This document shows positions 51,880-60,972 of a DNA stretch of 64,000 bases, in pieces. The stretch covers positions 186,001 to 250,000 of the forward strand of contig NZ_FZPC01000006.1 in assembly GCF_900187975.1 (NCBI RefSeq). Reading direction: 5' to 3'. Both the position numbers and the translations under genes were made by a program. A model generated the notes under the pieces. It did no database searches, had not been told where the DNA came from, and saw nothing but the letters and a program-made list of their open reading frames with translations. The stretch's first letter is position 1. Each line of letters begins with the position of its first letter. The DNA is from Pseudomonas delhiensis (GTDB lineage Bacteria; Pseudomonadota; Gammaproteobacteria; Pseudomonadales; Pseudomonadaceae).

Positions 51880-52760
51880 CAGTAGACGGTCTCGACCAGC
51901 AGGCGTTTCAGGTATTGGCCATAGCCATTCTTGGCCAGCGGGGCGGCGAGGGCTTCCAGTTGCTCGGCGCTGATCCACTTCTGGCGGAAGGCGATCTCTT
52001 CGGGGCAGGCGACCTTCAGGCCCTGGCGGTTTTCCAGGGTGGCGATGAAGTGGCTGGCCTCCAGCAGGGAGTCGTGGGTGCCGGTGTCCAGCCAGGCGTA
52101 GCCGCGGCCCATGATTTCCACGGAGAGCTTGCCGGCTTCCAGGTAGGCCTTGTTGACGTCGGTGATCTCCAGCTCGCCGCGGGCGGAGGGCTTGATGCTC
52201 TTGGCGATGTCGACCACCTGGTTGTCGTAGAAGTACAGGCCGGTCACCGCGTAGCTGGACTTCGGCTTGGCCGGTTTCTCTTCGAGGCTGATGGCCTTGC
52301 CATCGGCATCGAACTCGACCACGCCGTAACGTTCCGGATCATGCACGTGATAGGCGAACACGCTGGCGCCAGCATCGCGCTGCATGGCGTGGAGCAACAA
52401 CTCCTGGAAGTCGTGGCCGTGGTAGATGTTGTCGCCCAGCACCAGCGCGCAGAGGTCGTTGCCGATGAACTCCTCGCCGATCAGGAATGCCTGGGCCAGG
52501 CCATCCGGCGAAGGCTGCACGGCGTATTGCAGGTTCAGGCCCCACTGGCTGCCGTCGCCGAGCAGTTGCTCGAAGCGCGGGGTGTCCTGCGGGGTGGAGA
52601 TGATCAGGATATCGCGGATGCCCGCCAGCATCAGGGTGCTGAGCGGGTAGTAGATCATCGGCTTGTCGTAGACCGGCAGCAACTGCTTGGAGATGGCCAG
52701 GGTCGCCGGATGCAGGCGGGTGCCGGAACCCCCGGCGAGGATGATGCCTTTGCGTTTCAT
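51879..52760 (-). CDS. rmlA: Glucose-1-phosphate thymidylyltransferase
   Basis: A 293-residue nucleotidyltransferase making dTDP-glucose, the first step of L-rhamnose synthesis. The N-terminus [20 protein letters not shown] has the G-G-x-G-T-R-L signature. It is followed by [16 protein letters not shown] and the metal-binding [12 protein letters not shown]. The ATG at 52760 follows GGGAG and overlaps the rmlD stop by four bases. The frame's upstream extension is a shadow of rmlD. Confidence 0.96.
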   Translation of the reverse strand: MKRKGIILAGGSGTRLHPATLAISKQLLPVYDKPMIYYPLSTLMLAGIRDILIISTPQDTPRFEQLLGDGSQWGLNLQYAVQPSPDGLAQAFLIGEEFIGNDLCALVLGDNIYHGHDFQELLLHAMQRDAGASVFAYHVHDPERYGVVEFDADGKAISLEEKPAKPKSSYAVTGLYFYDNQVVDIAKSIKPSARGELEITDVNKAYLEAGKLSVEIMGRGYAWLDTGTHDSLLEASHFIATLENRQGLKVACPEEIAFRQKWISAEQLEALAAPLAKNGYGQYLKRLLVETVY

Positions 52761-53665
52761 ACTGCTCCCTGGTCTACCAGTTCCCGGATCATGCGTTGGA
52801 CATGGTACTCCCAGGCGGGCAGTACCAGGCCGAAGGTGCGTTGCAGCTTGTCGTTGGCCAGGCGCGAGTTGGCCGGGCGTTTCGCCGGCAGCGGGTATTC
52901 GCTGGTGGCGATGGGGGCGATGCGCTCCGGCGTGGCGCGCAGGCCGGTGCCCAGGCGGATGGCTTCGCCGATGACGAACTGGGCGTAGCGGTGCCAACTG
53001 GTCTCGCCGCTGGCTACCAGGTGATAGGTGCCGCTGGCCCGCTCGCGCAGGCCAGGGTCATGGGCGAGGCGTTGCAGCGCCAGGGCGGTGACGTCGGCGA
53101 TCAGCTCGGCGCTGGTCGGTGCGCCCACCTGGTCGGCGATGACGCGCAGTTCGTCGCGCTCCTTGGCCAGGCGCAGCATGGTCTTGGCGAAGTTCGCCCC
53201 GCGCGTGGCATAGACCCAGCTGGTGCGGAAGATCAGGTGGCGGCAGCCGCTCTCGCGGATGGCGAGCTCGCCTTCCAGCTTGGTCTGGCCATAGACGCCC
53301 AGGGGGCCGGTGGCGGCATCTTCCTCGAAGGGCGCTTCGCCACTGCCGTCGAAGACGTAGTCCGTGGAGTAGTGCACCAGCCAGGCATCGATTTCCCGCG
53401 CGGCCTGGGCCAGGGTCGCAACCGCCTCGGCATTGATCCGGCGGGCGGCGTCGACATCGCTTTCGGCCTTGTCCACCGCGGTGTAGGCGCCGGCGTTGAC
53501 GATCACGTCGGGGCGCTCTTCGGCGACCAGCCTGGCCAGCCCCGCCAGATCACTCAGGTCGGCCCGCTGCCTGTCGCAGACCACCAGTTGCGCCAGGGGC
53601 GCCAGGGCGCGCTGGAGTTCCCAGCCGACCTGGCCGTTGGCGCCGAGTAGAAGGATCTTGTTCAT
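52757..53665 (-). CDS. rmlD: dTDP-4-dehydrorhamnose reductase
   Basis: A 302-residue NAD(P)H-dependent short-chain reductase finishing dTDP-L-rhamnose. The Rossmann motif is [12 protein letters not shown] (GxxGxxG, residues 8-14). The catalytic YxxxK is [10 protein letters not shown], and the substrate segment [10 protein letters not shown] is present. It overlaps rmlB and rmlA by ATGA junctions, so rmlBDAC is one translationally coupled unit. Confidence 0.96.
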   Translation of the reverse strand: MNKILLLGANGQVGWELQRALAPLAQLVVCDRQRADLSDLAGLARLVAEERPDVIVNAGAYTAVDKAESDVDAARRINAEAVATLAQAAREIDAWLVHYSTDYVFDGSGEAPFEEDAATGPLGVYGQTKLEGELAIRESGCRHLIFRTSWVYATRGANFAKTMLRLAKERDELRVIADQVGAPTSAELIADVTALALQRLAHDPGLRERASGTYHLVASGETSWHRYAQFVIGEAIRLGTGLRATPERIAPIATSEYPLPAKRPANSRLANDKLQRTFGLVLPAWEYHVQRMIRELVDQGAV

Positions 53666-54720
53666 GCGTACTGCTTACCTACCCATTCACGGTATGCGCC
53701 GCTGGTGACGTTGTTCACCCAGGCCTGGTTGTCCAGGTACCAGCGCACGGTCTTGCGGATGCCGGTCTCGAAGGTTTCCGCCGGCTTCCAGCCCAGTTCG
53801 CGCTCGAGGCGGGTGGCGTCGATGGCGTAGCGACGATCGTGACCGGGGCGATCTTTGACGAAGGTGATCTGCTCGCGGTAGCTCCGTCCGTCGGTCCGTG
53901 GCTGCTCCTGGTCGAGGATGTCGCACAGGGTATGGACCACGTCGATATTGGCTTTCTCGTTCCAGCCGCCGACGTTGTAGGTCTCGCCCAACTGGCCGGC
54001 TTCCAGCACGCGGCGGATGGCCGCGCAATGGTCCTTCACGTACAGCCAGTCGCGGACCTGCTGGCCGTCGCCGTAGATCGGCAGCGGCTTGCCGGCCAGG
54101 GCGTTGTGGATGACCAGCGGGATCAGCTTCTCGGGGAAGTGATAGGGGCCATAGTTGTTCGAGCAGTTGGTGGTCAGCACCGGCAGCCCGTAGGTGTGGT
54201 GATAGGCGCGGACCAGGTGGTCGGACGCGGCCTTGGAGGCCGAGTAGGGGCTGTTCGGTTCGTACTTGTTGCTTTCGCGGAAGGCCGGATCGTTCGGACC
54301 CAGCGAGCCGTAGACCTCGTCGGTGGAGACGTGGAGGAAGCGGAAAGCGGCCTTGGGCTCGGCGGCCAGGCCGTTCCAGTAGGCGCGGACCGCTTCCAGC
54401 AGGCGGAAGGTGCCGACGATGTTGGTCTGGATGAAGTCTTCCGGGCCGTGGATGGAACGGTCCACGTGGGATTCGGCGGCGAAGTTCAGTATGGCGCGGG
54501 GCTGGTGCTCGGCCAGCAGGCGGGAAACCAGTTCGCCATCGCCGATGTCGCCGTGCACGAATACATGTCGCGCGTCGCCGTCCAGGCTGGCCAGGTTCTG
54601 GCGGTTGCCGGCGTAGGTCAGCTTGTCGAGGCTGATGACCTTTTCGTCATTGCCTGCCAGCCAGTCGAGAACGAAGTTGGCGCCGATGAAGCCGGCGCTG
54701 CCGGTGACTAGGATGGTCAT
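53662..54720 (-). CDS. rmlB: dTDP-glucose 4,6-dehydratase
   Basis: A 352-residue extended short-chain dehydrogenase, the second step of dTDP-L-rhamnose synthesis. The NAD motif is VTGSAGFIGANFVLD, the catalytic Tyr-Lys pair is in SPYSASKAASDH, and the STDEVYGSLG loop holds the active-site Thr/Asp/Glu. In remembered PAO1 order rmlBDAC sits between a tRNA-Thr gene and dctB; the same framework is kept here with extra genes inserted on both sides. It starts just left of the GT2 gene end. Confidence 0.96.
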   Translation of the reverse strand: MTILVTGSAGFIGANFVLDWLAGNDEKVISLDKLTYAGNRQNLASLDGDARHVFVHGDIGDGELVSRLLAEHQPRAILNFAAESHVDRSIHGPEDFIQTNIVGTFRLLEAVRAYWNGLAAEPKAAFRFLHVSTDEVYGSLGPNDPAFRESNKYEPNSPYSASKAASDHLVRAYHHTYGLPVLTTNCSNNYGPYHFPEKLIPLVIHNALAGKPLPIYGDGQQVRDWLYVKDHCAAIRRVLEAGQLGETYNVGGWNEKANIDVVHTLCDILDQEQPRTDGRSYREQITFVKDRPGHDRRYAIDATRLERELGWKPAETFETGIRKTVRWYLDNQAWVNNVTSGAYREWVGKQYA

Positions 54721-54723
54721 GGA

Positions 54724-55698
54724 TCAAAACCTCTGGAAAAGAGTAGCAATGAACAGCCCCAGATTGCCCTGAAAGGTCTGGCGGTAGATACCAGCCTTGC
54801 GCACCAGCCTGAGTCGTTGCAGGAGCGGGGCCGTTCGAGCCCGGGCGAACAGGTCAAGGACTTCCAGGCTGTGCGGTGTCAGATGATTGCGCATGGGAGC
54901 CAGGGCTGCCAGATTCGCCTCGTTCCACGTCTTGAAGGTGCCTTTCAGGAGCCTGCGCAGGCGCTGCAGTCGGCCGCGGATCGATATGTTGGAACCGATC
55001 AGGTTCTGCGAATGCTGGCGGTAATTCAGCGTGGGCTCGGGATCATAGCAGACCTCTCCCCCGCAGCCGGTGACCAGGATATACGACCACCAGTCATGGG
55101 AAACGATGTGGCTGGATTCCCGAGTCGTTGCGAGCAGCTTTCGGGTTTCTTCGTTGAACAGCATGGTGTTGCCGCCGGCGATGCTTTGCACCAATGCATT
55201 TTCGAAGGACAGGGGAGCCTCGAACAGCGGGGAGAGGCCGATCGGTTTTCCCGCCTCGTCGATCAGGCGGGTGCGTGAGCAGTGCAGTAGAGGTTTTTCT
55301 GTCGGCCGGCTGGAGATCCAAGCCAGTCCGCGCTCGAGTTTCTCGGGTGCCCAGATGTCGTCTTGGTCACAGAACGCGTAATAGCAGGCCTGGACGCCTG
55401 CTGCCCTGACGAGTGAAAGGAAGTTGGCCGCGAACCCTTTTGCCGGCCCCTGGTGCAGCACCAGTCGTCCTTCACCCAACTGCCGTTGATAACGCTGCAG
55501 GATGGAGAGGGTCGCGTCCCGGGAACCATCATCAGAGGCATGAATGATCCAGTCCCCATAGGTCTGGCTGATCAATGAGTCCAACTGCTCCACCAGATAA
55601 CGCTCGCCGTTGTAGGTGGAAAGCAGAATTGCGACCGTACCGGAAGCTTGCTCCGCCTTCCCTGCGCGGTGAGGGAGCGATGCCGATGCCTGATTCAA
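54724..55698 (-). CDS. GT2-family glycosyltransferase, probable rhamnosyltransferase, TTG start
   Basis: A 324-residue cytoplasmic GT-A enzyme. The nucleotide-sugar fold opens AILLSTYNGERYLVEQLDSL, SDDGSRDATLSIL is the first Asp motif, and the metal-binding motif is FCDQDDIWAPEKLERGL, which resembles rhamnosyltransferases. The initiator is TTG (55696-55698); no better in-frame ATG lies before the catalytic fold. It is the first gene of the leftward operon, three bases before rmlB, so it probably uses the dTDP-L-rhamnose made downstream. The C-terminal 70 residues are basic and helical, compatible with membrane association. Confidence 0.88.
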   Translation of the reverse strand: MNQASASLPHRAGKAEQASGTVAILLSTYNGERYLVEQLDSLISQTYGDWIIHASDDGSRDATLSILQRYQRQLGEGRLVLHQGPAKGFAANFLSLVRAAGVQACYYAFCDQDDIWAPEKLERGLAWISSRPTEKPLLHCSRTRLIDEAGKPIGLSPLFEAPLSFENALVQSIAGGNTMLFNEETRKLLATTRESSHIVSHDWWSYILVTGCGGEVCYDPEPTLNYRQHSQNLIGSNISIRGRLQRLRRLLKGTFKTWNEANLAALAPMRNHLTPHSLEVLDLFARARTAPLLQRLRLVRKAGIYRQTFQGNLGLFIATLFQRF

Positions 55699-55791
55699 TA
55701 TGCCGCCCTTGGCTTTGTCGCCCCGATCAATGGGTAACTGATAATTATTCTCAGAATTGCCTTAGGTGGCTGATTTGCTGAGTAAAACTCG

Positions 55792-55819
55792 ATTATATGC
55801 ATGGTCGCTTGCTAGTAAA
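55792..55819 (-). promoter_or_regulatory. Predicted sigma-70 promoter for the O-polysaccharide operon
   Basis: On the minus strand: -35 TTTACT (55814-55819), a 16-base spacer, and -10 TATAAT (55792-55797, a perfect match). Transcription would begin near 55785, about 87 bases before the GT2 start codon. No JUMPstart/ops element was recognised in the leader. Confidence 0.6.
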
Positions 55820-56082
55820 CCAGCGGGAGTAGTCATTGGGCGGGCAGGAAGCTCCCGCCTGCGACCGCAATATCTGGAGAAGGTTCCCGGAGGCTGGCGA
55901 AATGGGACTTTGGGACTGTCGTGGAGGCAACCACATGCTTGTCTCAATGGATGCCTGAATTTTGGCCGACCTGCGGGCAAGACCCTACAGATTAATCCTG
56001 CTAGCATTACAAAATTTTGACAGATGGATAGGGCTACCTGCTCGGTCGGTCACGTCACGTCTTTTGGGCAGTGAGGTTACAG
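55820..56082. other. Divergent intergenic region, O-polysaccharide operon / LtaS-like gene
   Basis: No gene. With the promoter above, the gap spans 55699-56082. It contains GCGGG...CCCGC inverted repeats around 55838-55858 and otherwise mixed sequence. The rightward promoter of the LtaS-like gene should be here but is not obvious. Confidence 0.45.
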
Positions 56083-58017
56083 GTGAGACGCATATTTGAT
56101 CCCAGGCTTTTGTACGTCGCTTATTTCTTCGGCGTGGCGGGGATATTTCTGACGGTATTTGCCAAATATTGTGCAAGGGCGCAGGGCCCTCTGCCGCCGG
56201 AGATGATCAAAGGGTTATTGCCCTTGGTTGAGCTTGCGGTTCTCGGTGGGTTGGGCGTCATTATCTCACCCATGCGTCGCGCACGCTCAAGCATGTGGCG
56301 GTGGGGAATCTACCTGATTCTTCCTCTGGTTATTGGCATAGTTTATGTAGCTCAGTCTTACTCATTATATCTATCCAATAGCTACATCACTGTTCTTGCA
56401 ATGGAGAATAGTGCGGAAAGTCGCTTGACGACTACTTGGTTGCTCAGGGTAATGGTAGGTGCAGTGGTGTTGGGTTGGGCTTTTCTGTTGTTCTCCCATA
56501 CGTCTAGGCGCTATCGCGAAGTAAGACAGATGTCGAGGCTATTTGTCGGGGGATGGGCCATTGTCCTGGTTGGCTATCTCGTGGCCTTCTTGGCTTCCTC
56601 GCATGAGCGTGGCGTCATTTCTCTACAGAAGAACCAGGCGCCTCTCCTGTCTCTGCTACGGACGACCTATATCCTGGCTGAGCGTCGTATGGATGAGTTT
56701 CGTCCGGCTGCCTCGGAATTTGATGGAGATATTTATTTTGTCAAAGGCAACGAATTCCCATTCAAGAAAAATTATATCTACAGTAACGCACTTCCTTTTG
56801 AAAAAATTGTTCAGGTTAAGAAGAAGCGCAATGTCATCGTGATTTTCACCGAGGGGATGTCGGCGCGTCTGATCAATGCCTATGGCGGGAGACATCCTGG
56901 CTTAACACCAAATATTGATGCTCTATTGGCTCGCTCCATGCGAGTCGATAATTATTATAATCACACTGCGGCGACCTATCGAGGGTTACAGGGGCAAATG
57001 GCCTCTGGCTATCCAGGTACCGGTGGGGCACAGTCTGGCTCTGGATGGGACGAGGGGGAGAATTCGCAGTCTCTAGCCCGTATTCATTATAGGACACTGC
57101 CGCAGATCTTCCGTGAGAGAGGGTACGATACTTATTTCTTCTCGCCCCATCATGATTCAGTCCAGCTGAATACCATGTTGCGTTCTCTGGAGTTTGATCA
57201 GGTCTACTCGTTCGATAGCCTGAATAACGAGTTCCTGCAAGGCAAGGCAACCCTGACTGCAGGCTCCCTGAGTGATAAGGATCTTTTCCGCTCCTTGAAT
57301 GTAATGCTGGAGTCTAGGGCGCAGGCTGCAAGCGGCAAGCCTTTCTTTATCGGGCTTTACGATATCGGTACCCATGCGTTTCTGGATGTTCCAGAAGGGT
57401 ATGAAAAGTATGGTGATGGCAAGAACTCCGTTCTGAATCGTATGCACAATTATGATCGGCAACTCGGACAGTTCTTGAGCTATTTCTTCTCTTCGAAGTA
57501 CGCAAAGGACACCATTCTGATATTTACGGCAGACCACGCAACCTACCCTGAGCCTCCATTTGTCGATGCGGTGCGCGGGGAGAATTATCAACCATATTTC
57601 GTGGATCGAATTCCTCTGGCTATCTACGATCCCGCTCATGTACTGCCTCAGACGTTTGATGCCGATGGGCGGAGTTCAATCGACTTTGCGCCTACTCTGC
57701 TGCACCTGCTGGGCGTGCAGAAGGTCGCTAACAGCTTCATTGGGCGTTCGATCTTTGATGCAAAGCGGATCGTTCCCTTTGGTGTCGCAGCAATTGGTGG
57801 CGACATCTTCATGACCACGAGGGACGGTGTTGTCATGGAACCGGGGGTTCCCCTCGGCGACAAGGAGCAGTTCTTGAAGTACGCGGACTACATCAGGACC
57901 TACTACACGCTGGAAAAAGAGAATCGCATCTTCCCTGATGAGCGGGTACGGATTGCCCATGCCCAAGGGCAAGATGGCGACTCGTCCGAGCATGGCGCCT
58001 CTGCCGCCCTGCGCTAG
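56083..58017 (+). CDS. Membrane alkaline-phosphatase-fold transferase (LtaS/OpgB-type sulfatase family), GTG start
   Basis: A protein of about 644 residues. Four or five N-terminal helices occupy the first 180 residues (YFFGVAGIFLTVFAKY, YLILPLVIGIVYVAQ), followed by a periplasmic sulfatase-fold domain. Metal/active-site segments are VIVIFTEGMSARLINAYGG, NHTAATYRGLQGQMASGYPG (Thr nucleophile region) and LIFTADHATYPEP (Asp-His ligands). These resemble phosphoglycerol and phosphoethanolamine transferases rather than true sulfatases. It may decorate the polysaccharide, LPS or periplasmic glucans. The GTG at 56083 has GAGG six bases upstream; the GTG at 56071 is the alternative. A+T-richer than its right neighbours. 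Confidence 0.84.
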   Translation: MRRIFDPRLLYVAYFFGVAGIFLTVFAKYCARAQGPLPPEMIKGLLPLVELAVLGGLGVIISPMRRARSSMWRWGIYLILPLVIGIVYVAQSYSLYLSNSYITVLAMENSAESRLTTTWLLRVMVGAVVLGWAFLLFSHTSRRYREVRQMSRLFVGGWAIVLVGYLVAFLASSHERGVISLQKNQAPLLSLLRTTYILAERRMDEFRPAASEFDGDIYFVKGNEFPFKKNYIYSNALPFEKIVQVKKKRNVIVIFTEGMSARLINAYGGRHPGLTPNIDALLARSMRVDNYYNHTAATYRGLQGQMASGYPGTGGAQSGSGWDEGENSQSLARIHYRTLPQIFRERGYDTYFFSPHHDSVQLNTMLRSLEFDQVYSFDSLNNEFLQGKATLTAGSLSDKDLFRSLNVMLESRAQAASGKPFFIGLYDIGTHAFLDVPEGYEKYGDGKNSVLNRMHNYDRQLGQFLSYFFSSKYAKDTILIFTADHATYPEPPFVDAVRGENYQPYFVDRIPLAIYDPAHVLPQTFDADGRSSIDFAPTLLHLLGVQKVANSFIGRSIFDAKRIVPFGVAAIGGDIFMTTRDGVVMEPGVPLGDKEQFLKYADYIRTYYTLEKENRIFPDERVRIAHAQGQDGDSSEHGASAALR

Positions 58018-58044
58018 ACGGGCTGGCATAGACCAGATAAAGAA

Positions 58045-58068
58045 AAGGCCCGCATTTCTGCGGGCCTT
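58045..58068. terminator. Rho-independent terminator shared by tRNA-Thr and the LtaS-like gene
   Basis: A 10-bp perfect stem, AAGGCCCGCA / TGCGGGCCTT, with a TTTC loop. On the minus strand the stem is followed by TTTTCTTT, a good U-run for the tRNA transcript. On the plus strand it lies 28 bases after the LtaS-like stop codon. Confidence 0.88.
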
Positions 58069-58076
58069 CGTCTGTA

Positions 58077-58152
<76 letters not shown>

Positions 58153-58223
58153 AAGGAGGGACGCCATTATAGCCACGCGCCGGGCGGTGTAAACCTCTGA
58201 TTTTCCAGCTTGTGTCCGCTTGC

Positions 58224-59759
58224 TCAGTGGCCGCTGGCAGCGGCTCCCGGCTTGGCGCCGAAGGGGGGCCTGGCCAGCCAGATGATGGCCAGCAGGCCTA
58301 GGAACAGCCAGCCCAGCAAGGTGAAGTATTCCACCGTGGAGAGCATGTAGGCCTGGCCTTCGACGATGCGGTCGAGCATGGCCGCGCCGTGCTGGTTGGC
58401 GCCGCCGAGCAGGTCCAGGGTGTCGCGGGTGGCCGGGTCGTAGGTGCTCAGGCTTTCCGTCAGGTGGGCGTGGTGCAGGGTGGCGCGGCGGTCCCAGATC
58501 CAAGTGGTGAGGGAGGCCGCGAAGCTGCCGCCCAGGGTGCGCAGGAAGGTGGCCAGGCCCGAGCCGTCGGCGATCTGGTCCGGCGGCAGGTCGGAGAGCA
58601 GGATGCTCAGGATGGGCATGAAGAAGAAGGCCACGCCCAGGCCCATGAGTGTCTGCACCAGGGCGATGTGGGCGTAGTCCACCTCGGTGTTGAAGCTGGC
58701 GCGCATGAAGCTGGTGACGGACATCACCAGGAACGCCAGGCCGGCGAGGACGCGCAGGTCGAAGTTGTTGGCGTAGCGGCCGACCAGCGGCGAGAGGAAC
58801 ACCGGCAGGATACCGATCGGCGCCGCCGCCAGGCCCGCCCAGGTGGCGGTGTAGCCCATCTGCGTCTGCAGCCACTGCGGCAGCAGCAGGTTCATGCCGA
58901 AGAAGCCGGCGTAGCCGCCCACCAGCGCCAGGGTGCCGAAGGTGAAGTTGCGGTGCACGAACAGGCGCAGGTTGACGATCGGGTGCTTGTCGGTCAGCTC
59001 CCAGATGATGAAGGCCGCCAGGGCAATGACCGACACCACGGTGCCGCCGACGATGAAGTTCGATTCGAACCAGTCCAGGTCGTTGCCCTTGTCGAGCACG
59101 ACCTGCAGGGCGCCCACGCCGAGGACCAGCAGGATCAGCCCCATGTAGTCCATGGGCGCGTGCTTGATCACCACCGGGCGCTTCTTCAGTTGCTGGTAGA
59201 CCACGAAGGCGGCGAACAGGCCGATGGGCACGTTGATGAAGAAGATCCACGGCCAGCTGTAGCTGTCGGTGATCCAGCCGCCGAGGATGGGCCCGGCGAT
59301 CGGTGCCACCACCGTGACCATCGCCAGCAGCGCCAGGGCCATGCCGCGCTTGGCCGGCGGGTAGATGGAGATCAGCAGCGTCTGGGTGATCGGGTACAGC
59401 GGCCCGGCGACGAAGCCCTGCAGGGCGCGGAAGCCCACCAGCATGCCCATCTGCTGGGCCACGCCGCAGAGGAAGGAGGCGATCACGAAGAGAATGGTGG
59501 CGGCGATGAACAGCCGCACCTCGCCGACCTTGCGGCTTAGCCAGCCGGTCAGCGGCAGGGCGATGGCGTTGCTCACCGCGAAGGAGGTGATCACCCAGGT
59601 GCCCTGCTCGGCGCTTACCCCGAGGTTGCCGGAGATGGTCGGCAGGGCGACGTTGGCGATGGTGGTGTCCAGCACCTGCATGAAAGTCGCCAGGGACAGG
59701 CCGATGGTGGCCATCACCAGGCTGGGCGGGCTGAAGGCGGCGTTGCTGTTCTCGCTCAT
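58224..59759 (-). CDS. DHA2-family multidrug efflux MFS transporter (EmrB type)
   Basis: A 511-residue proton-driven drug exporter with 14 expected helices. The DHA2 motif C-like start LATFMQVLDTTIANVALPTI (motif D1), motif A GWLSRKVGEVRLF and GPILGGWITDSYSWPWIFFI with NVPIG (motif C and the EmrB-type segment) are all clear. It is the last gene of marR-OMF-emrA-emrB, 13 bases after emrA. Together these form a tripartite pump across both membranes; the substrates cannot be predicted. Confidence 0.94.
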   Translation of the reverse strand: MSENSNAAFSPPSLVMATIGLSLATFMQVLDTTIANVALPTISGNLGVSAEQGTWVITSFAVSNAIALPLTGWLSRKVGEVRLFIAATILFVIASFLCGVAQQMGMLVGFRALQGFVAGPLYPITQTLLISIYPPAKRGMALALLAMVTVVAPIAGPILGGWITDSYSWPWIFFINVPIGLFAAFVVYQQLKKRPVVIKHAPMDYMGLILLVLGVGALQVVLDKGNDLDWFESNFIVGGTVVSVIALAAFIIWELTDKHPIVNLRLFVHRNFTFGTLALVGGYAGFFGMNLLLPQWLQTQMGYTATWAGLAAAPIGILPVFLSPLVGRYANNFDLRVLAGLAFLVMSVTSFMRASFNTEVDYAHIALVQTLMGLGVAFFFMPILSILLSDLPPDQIADGSGLATFLRTLGGSFAASLTTWIWDRRATLHHAHLTESLSTYDPATRDTLDLLGGANQHGAAMLDRIVEGQAYMLSTVEYFTLLGWLFLGLLAIIWLARPPFGAKPGAAASGH

Positions 59760-59772
59760 GATGCTTCCGGGC

Positions 59773-60960
59773 TCAGCGCGCGGCGGTGCTGCGGCTGCGG
59801 CCGTCGGCCATGTTGGCGTGGATCAGCTGCTCGATGAGCTGGTCCGCCGAGGCCAGTTGCTGCTGGTAGACGTCGGTGGAGAACAGCGCTTCCTTCGGCG
59901 GCTGCTGCGACAGGGCGGGGCCGCTCTGGTCGTGCAGGTCGACGTTGACGTCCATCGACAGGCCGATGCGCAGCGGATGCTCTTCCAACTGCCTGGCGTC
60001 GACGCGGATGCGCACCGGCACGCGCTGGACGATCTTGATCCAATTGCCGGTGGCGTTCTGCGCCGGCAGCAGGGAGAAGGCGCTGCCGGTGCCGACGCCC
60101 AGGCTTTCCACGCTGCCCTGGTACTTGACCGAGCTGCCGTAGAGGTCGGAACGGATTTCCACCGGCTGGCCGATGCGCATGTGCTGCAGCTGGGTTTCCT
60201 TGAAGTTGGCGTCTATCCACACCTGGTCCAGGGGGATCACCGCCATCAGCGCAGCGCCCGGTTGCACGCGCTGGCCGACCTGCACGGTGCGCTTGGCCAC
60301 GTAGCCGGTCACCGGCGCGACTATCACCGCGCGGGCGTCGTCCAGGTAGGCCTGGCGCAGCTTGGCGGCGGCGGCCTTGACGTCCGGGTGGGAGGCGACG
60401 ACGGTGTCGTCCACCAGGGCGCGGTTGGTGTCCAGTTGCTGCTCAGCGCTGGTCAGCGAGTTGCGCGCGGTGTCCAGGGCGTCGCGGGCGTGGGCCAGTT
60501 CTTCTCGGGAGATGGCGCCGTCGTCGGCCAGGTGCTGGCGGCGCTTGAAGTCGGCCTCGGCCTTGGCCAGGGCGACCTTCTTCGCGGCGACGTCGGCCTT
60601 GTAGCCGTCGACGTTGCTGAACAGCCCGCGCACCTGGCGCACGGTGCGCGCCAGGTTGGCTTCGGCCTGCTGCAGGGCCACGTCGGCGTCGCTGGGGTCG
60701 AACTTCACCAGGACCTGGCCCTTGCGCACCAGGTTGCCGTCGTCGGCGCCGATGCTGACCACGGTGCCGGTGATCTGCGGGGTGATCTGCACCACGTTGC
60801 CGTTGACGTAGGCATCGTCGGTGTCTTCGTGCCAGCGCCCGTAGAGGAATTCCCAGAGCGCCGCGGCGATGCCGGCGAGGATGACGACGACCAGCAGGAT
60901 CAGCAGCCAGCGCTTGCGCTGGGGGTTGCCGCCGGTGGTTTCTTGGGTATCGGTGGTCAT
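59773..60960 (-). CDS. HlyD-family membrane fusion protein (EmrA type)
   Basis: A 395-residue periplasmic adaptor. A single N-terminal anchor (RWLLILLVVVILAGIAAALW, about 17-36) is followed by DTDDAYVNGNVVQITPQITG, the EmrA-type lipoyl start. A helical hairpin of about 90 residues (VALQQAEANLARTVRQVR onward) and the barrel segment VIVAPVTGYVAKRTVQVGQRV come next. It would link the MFS pump to the outer-membrane channel encoded 12 bases upstream. Confidence 0.94.
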   Translation of the reverse strand: MTTDTQETTGGNPQRKRWLLILLVVVILAGIAAALWEFLYGRWHEDTDDAYVNGNVVQITPQITGTVVSIGADDGNLVRKGQVLVKFDPSDADVALQQAEANLARTVRQVRGLFSNVDGYKADVAAKKVALAKAEADFKRRQHLADDGAISREELAHARDALDTARNSLTSAEQQLDTNRALVDDTVVASHPDVKAAAAKLRQAYLDDARAVIVAPVTGYVAKRTVQVGQRVQPGAALMAVIPLDQVWIDANFKETQLQHMRIGQPVEIRSDLYGSSVKYQGSVESLGVGTGSAFSLLPAQNATGNWIKIVQRVPVRIRVDARQLEEHPLRIGLSMDVNVDLHDQSGPALSQQPPKEALFSTDVYQQQLASADQLIEQLIHANMADGRSRSTAAR

Positions 60961-60972
60961 GGCGGTTGCCTC

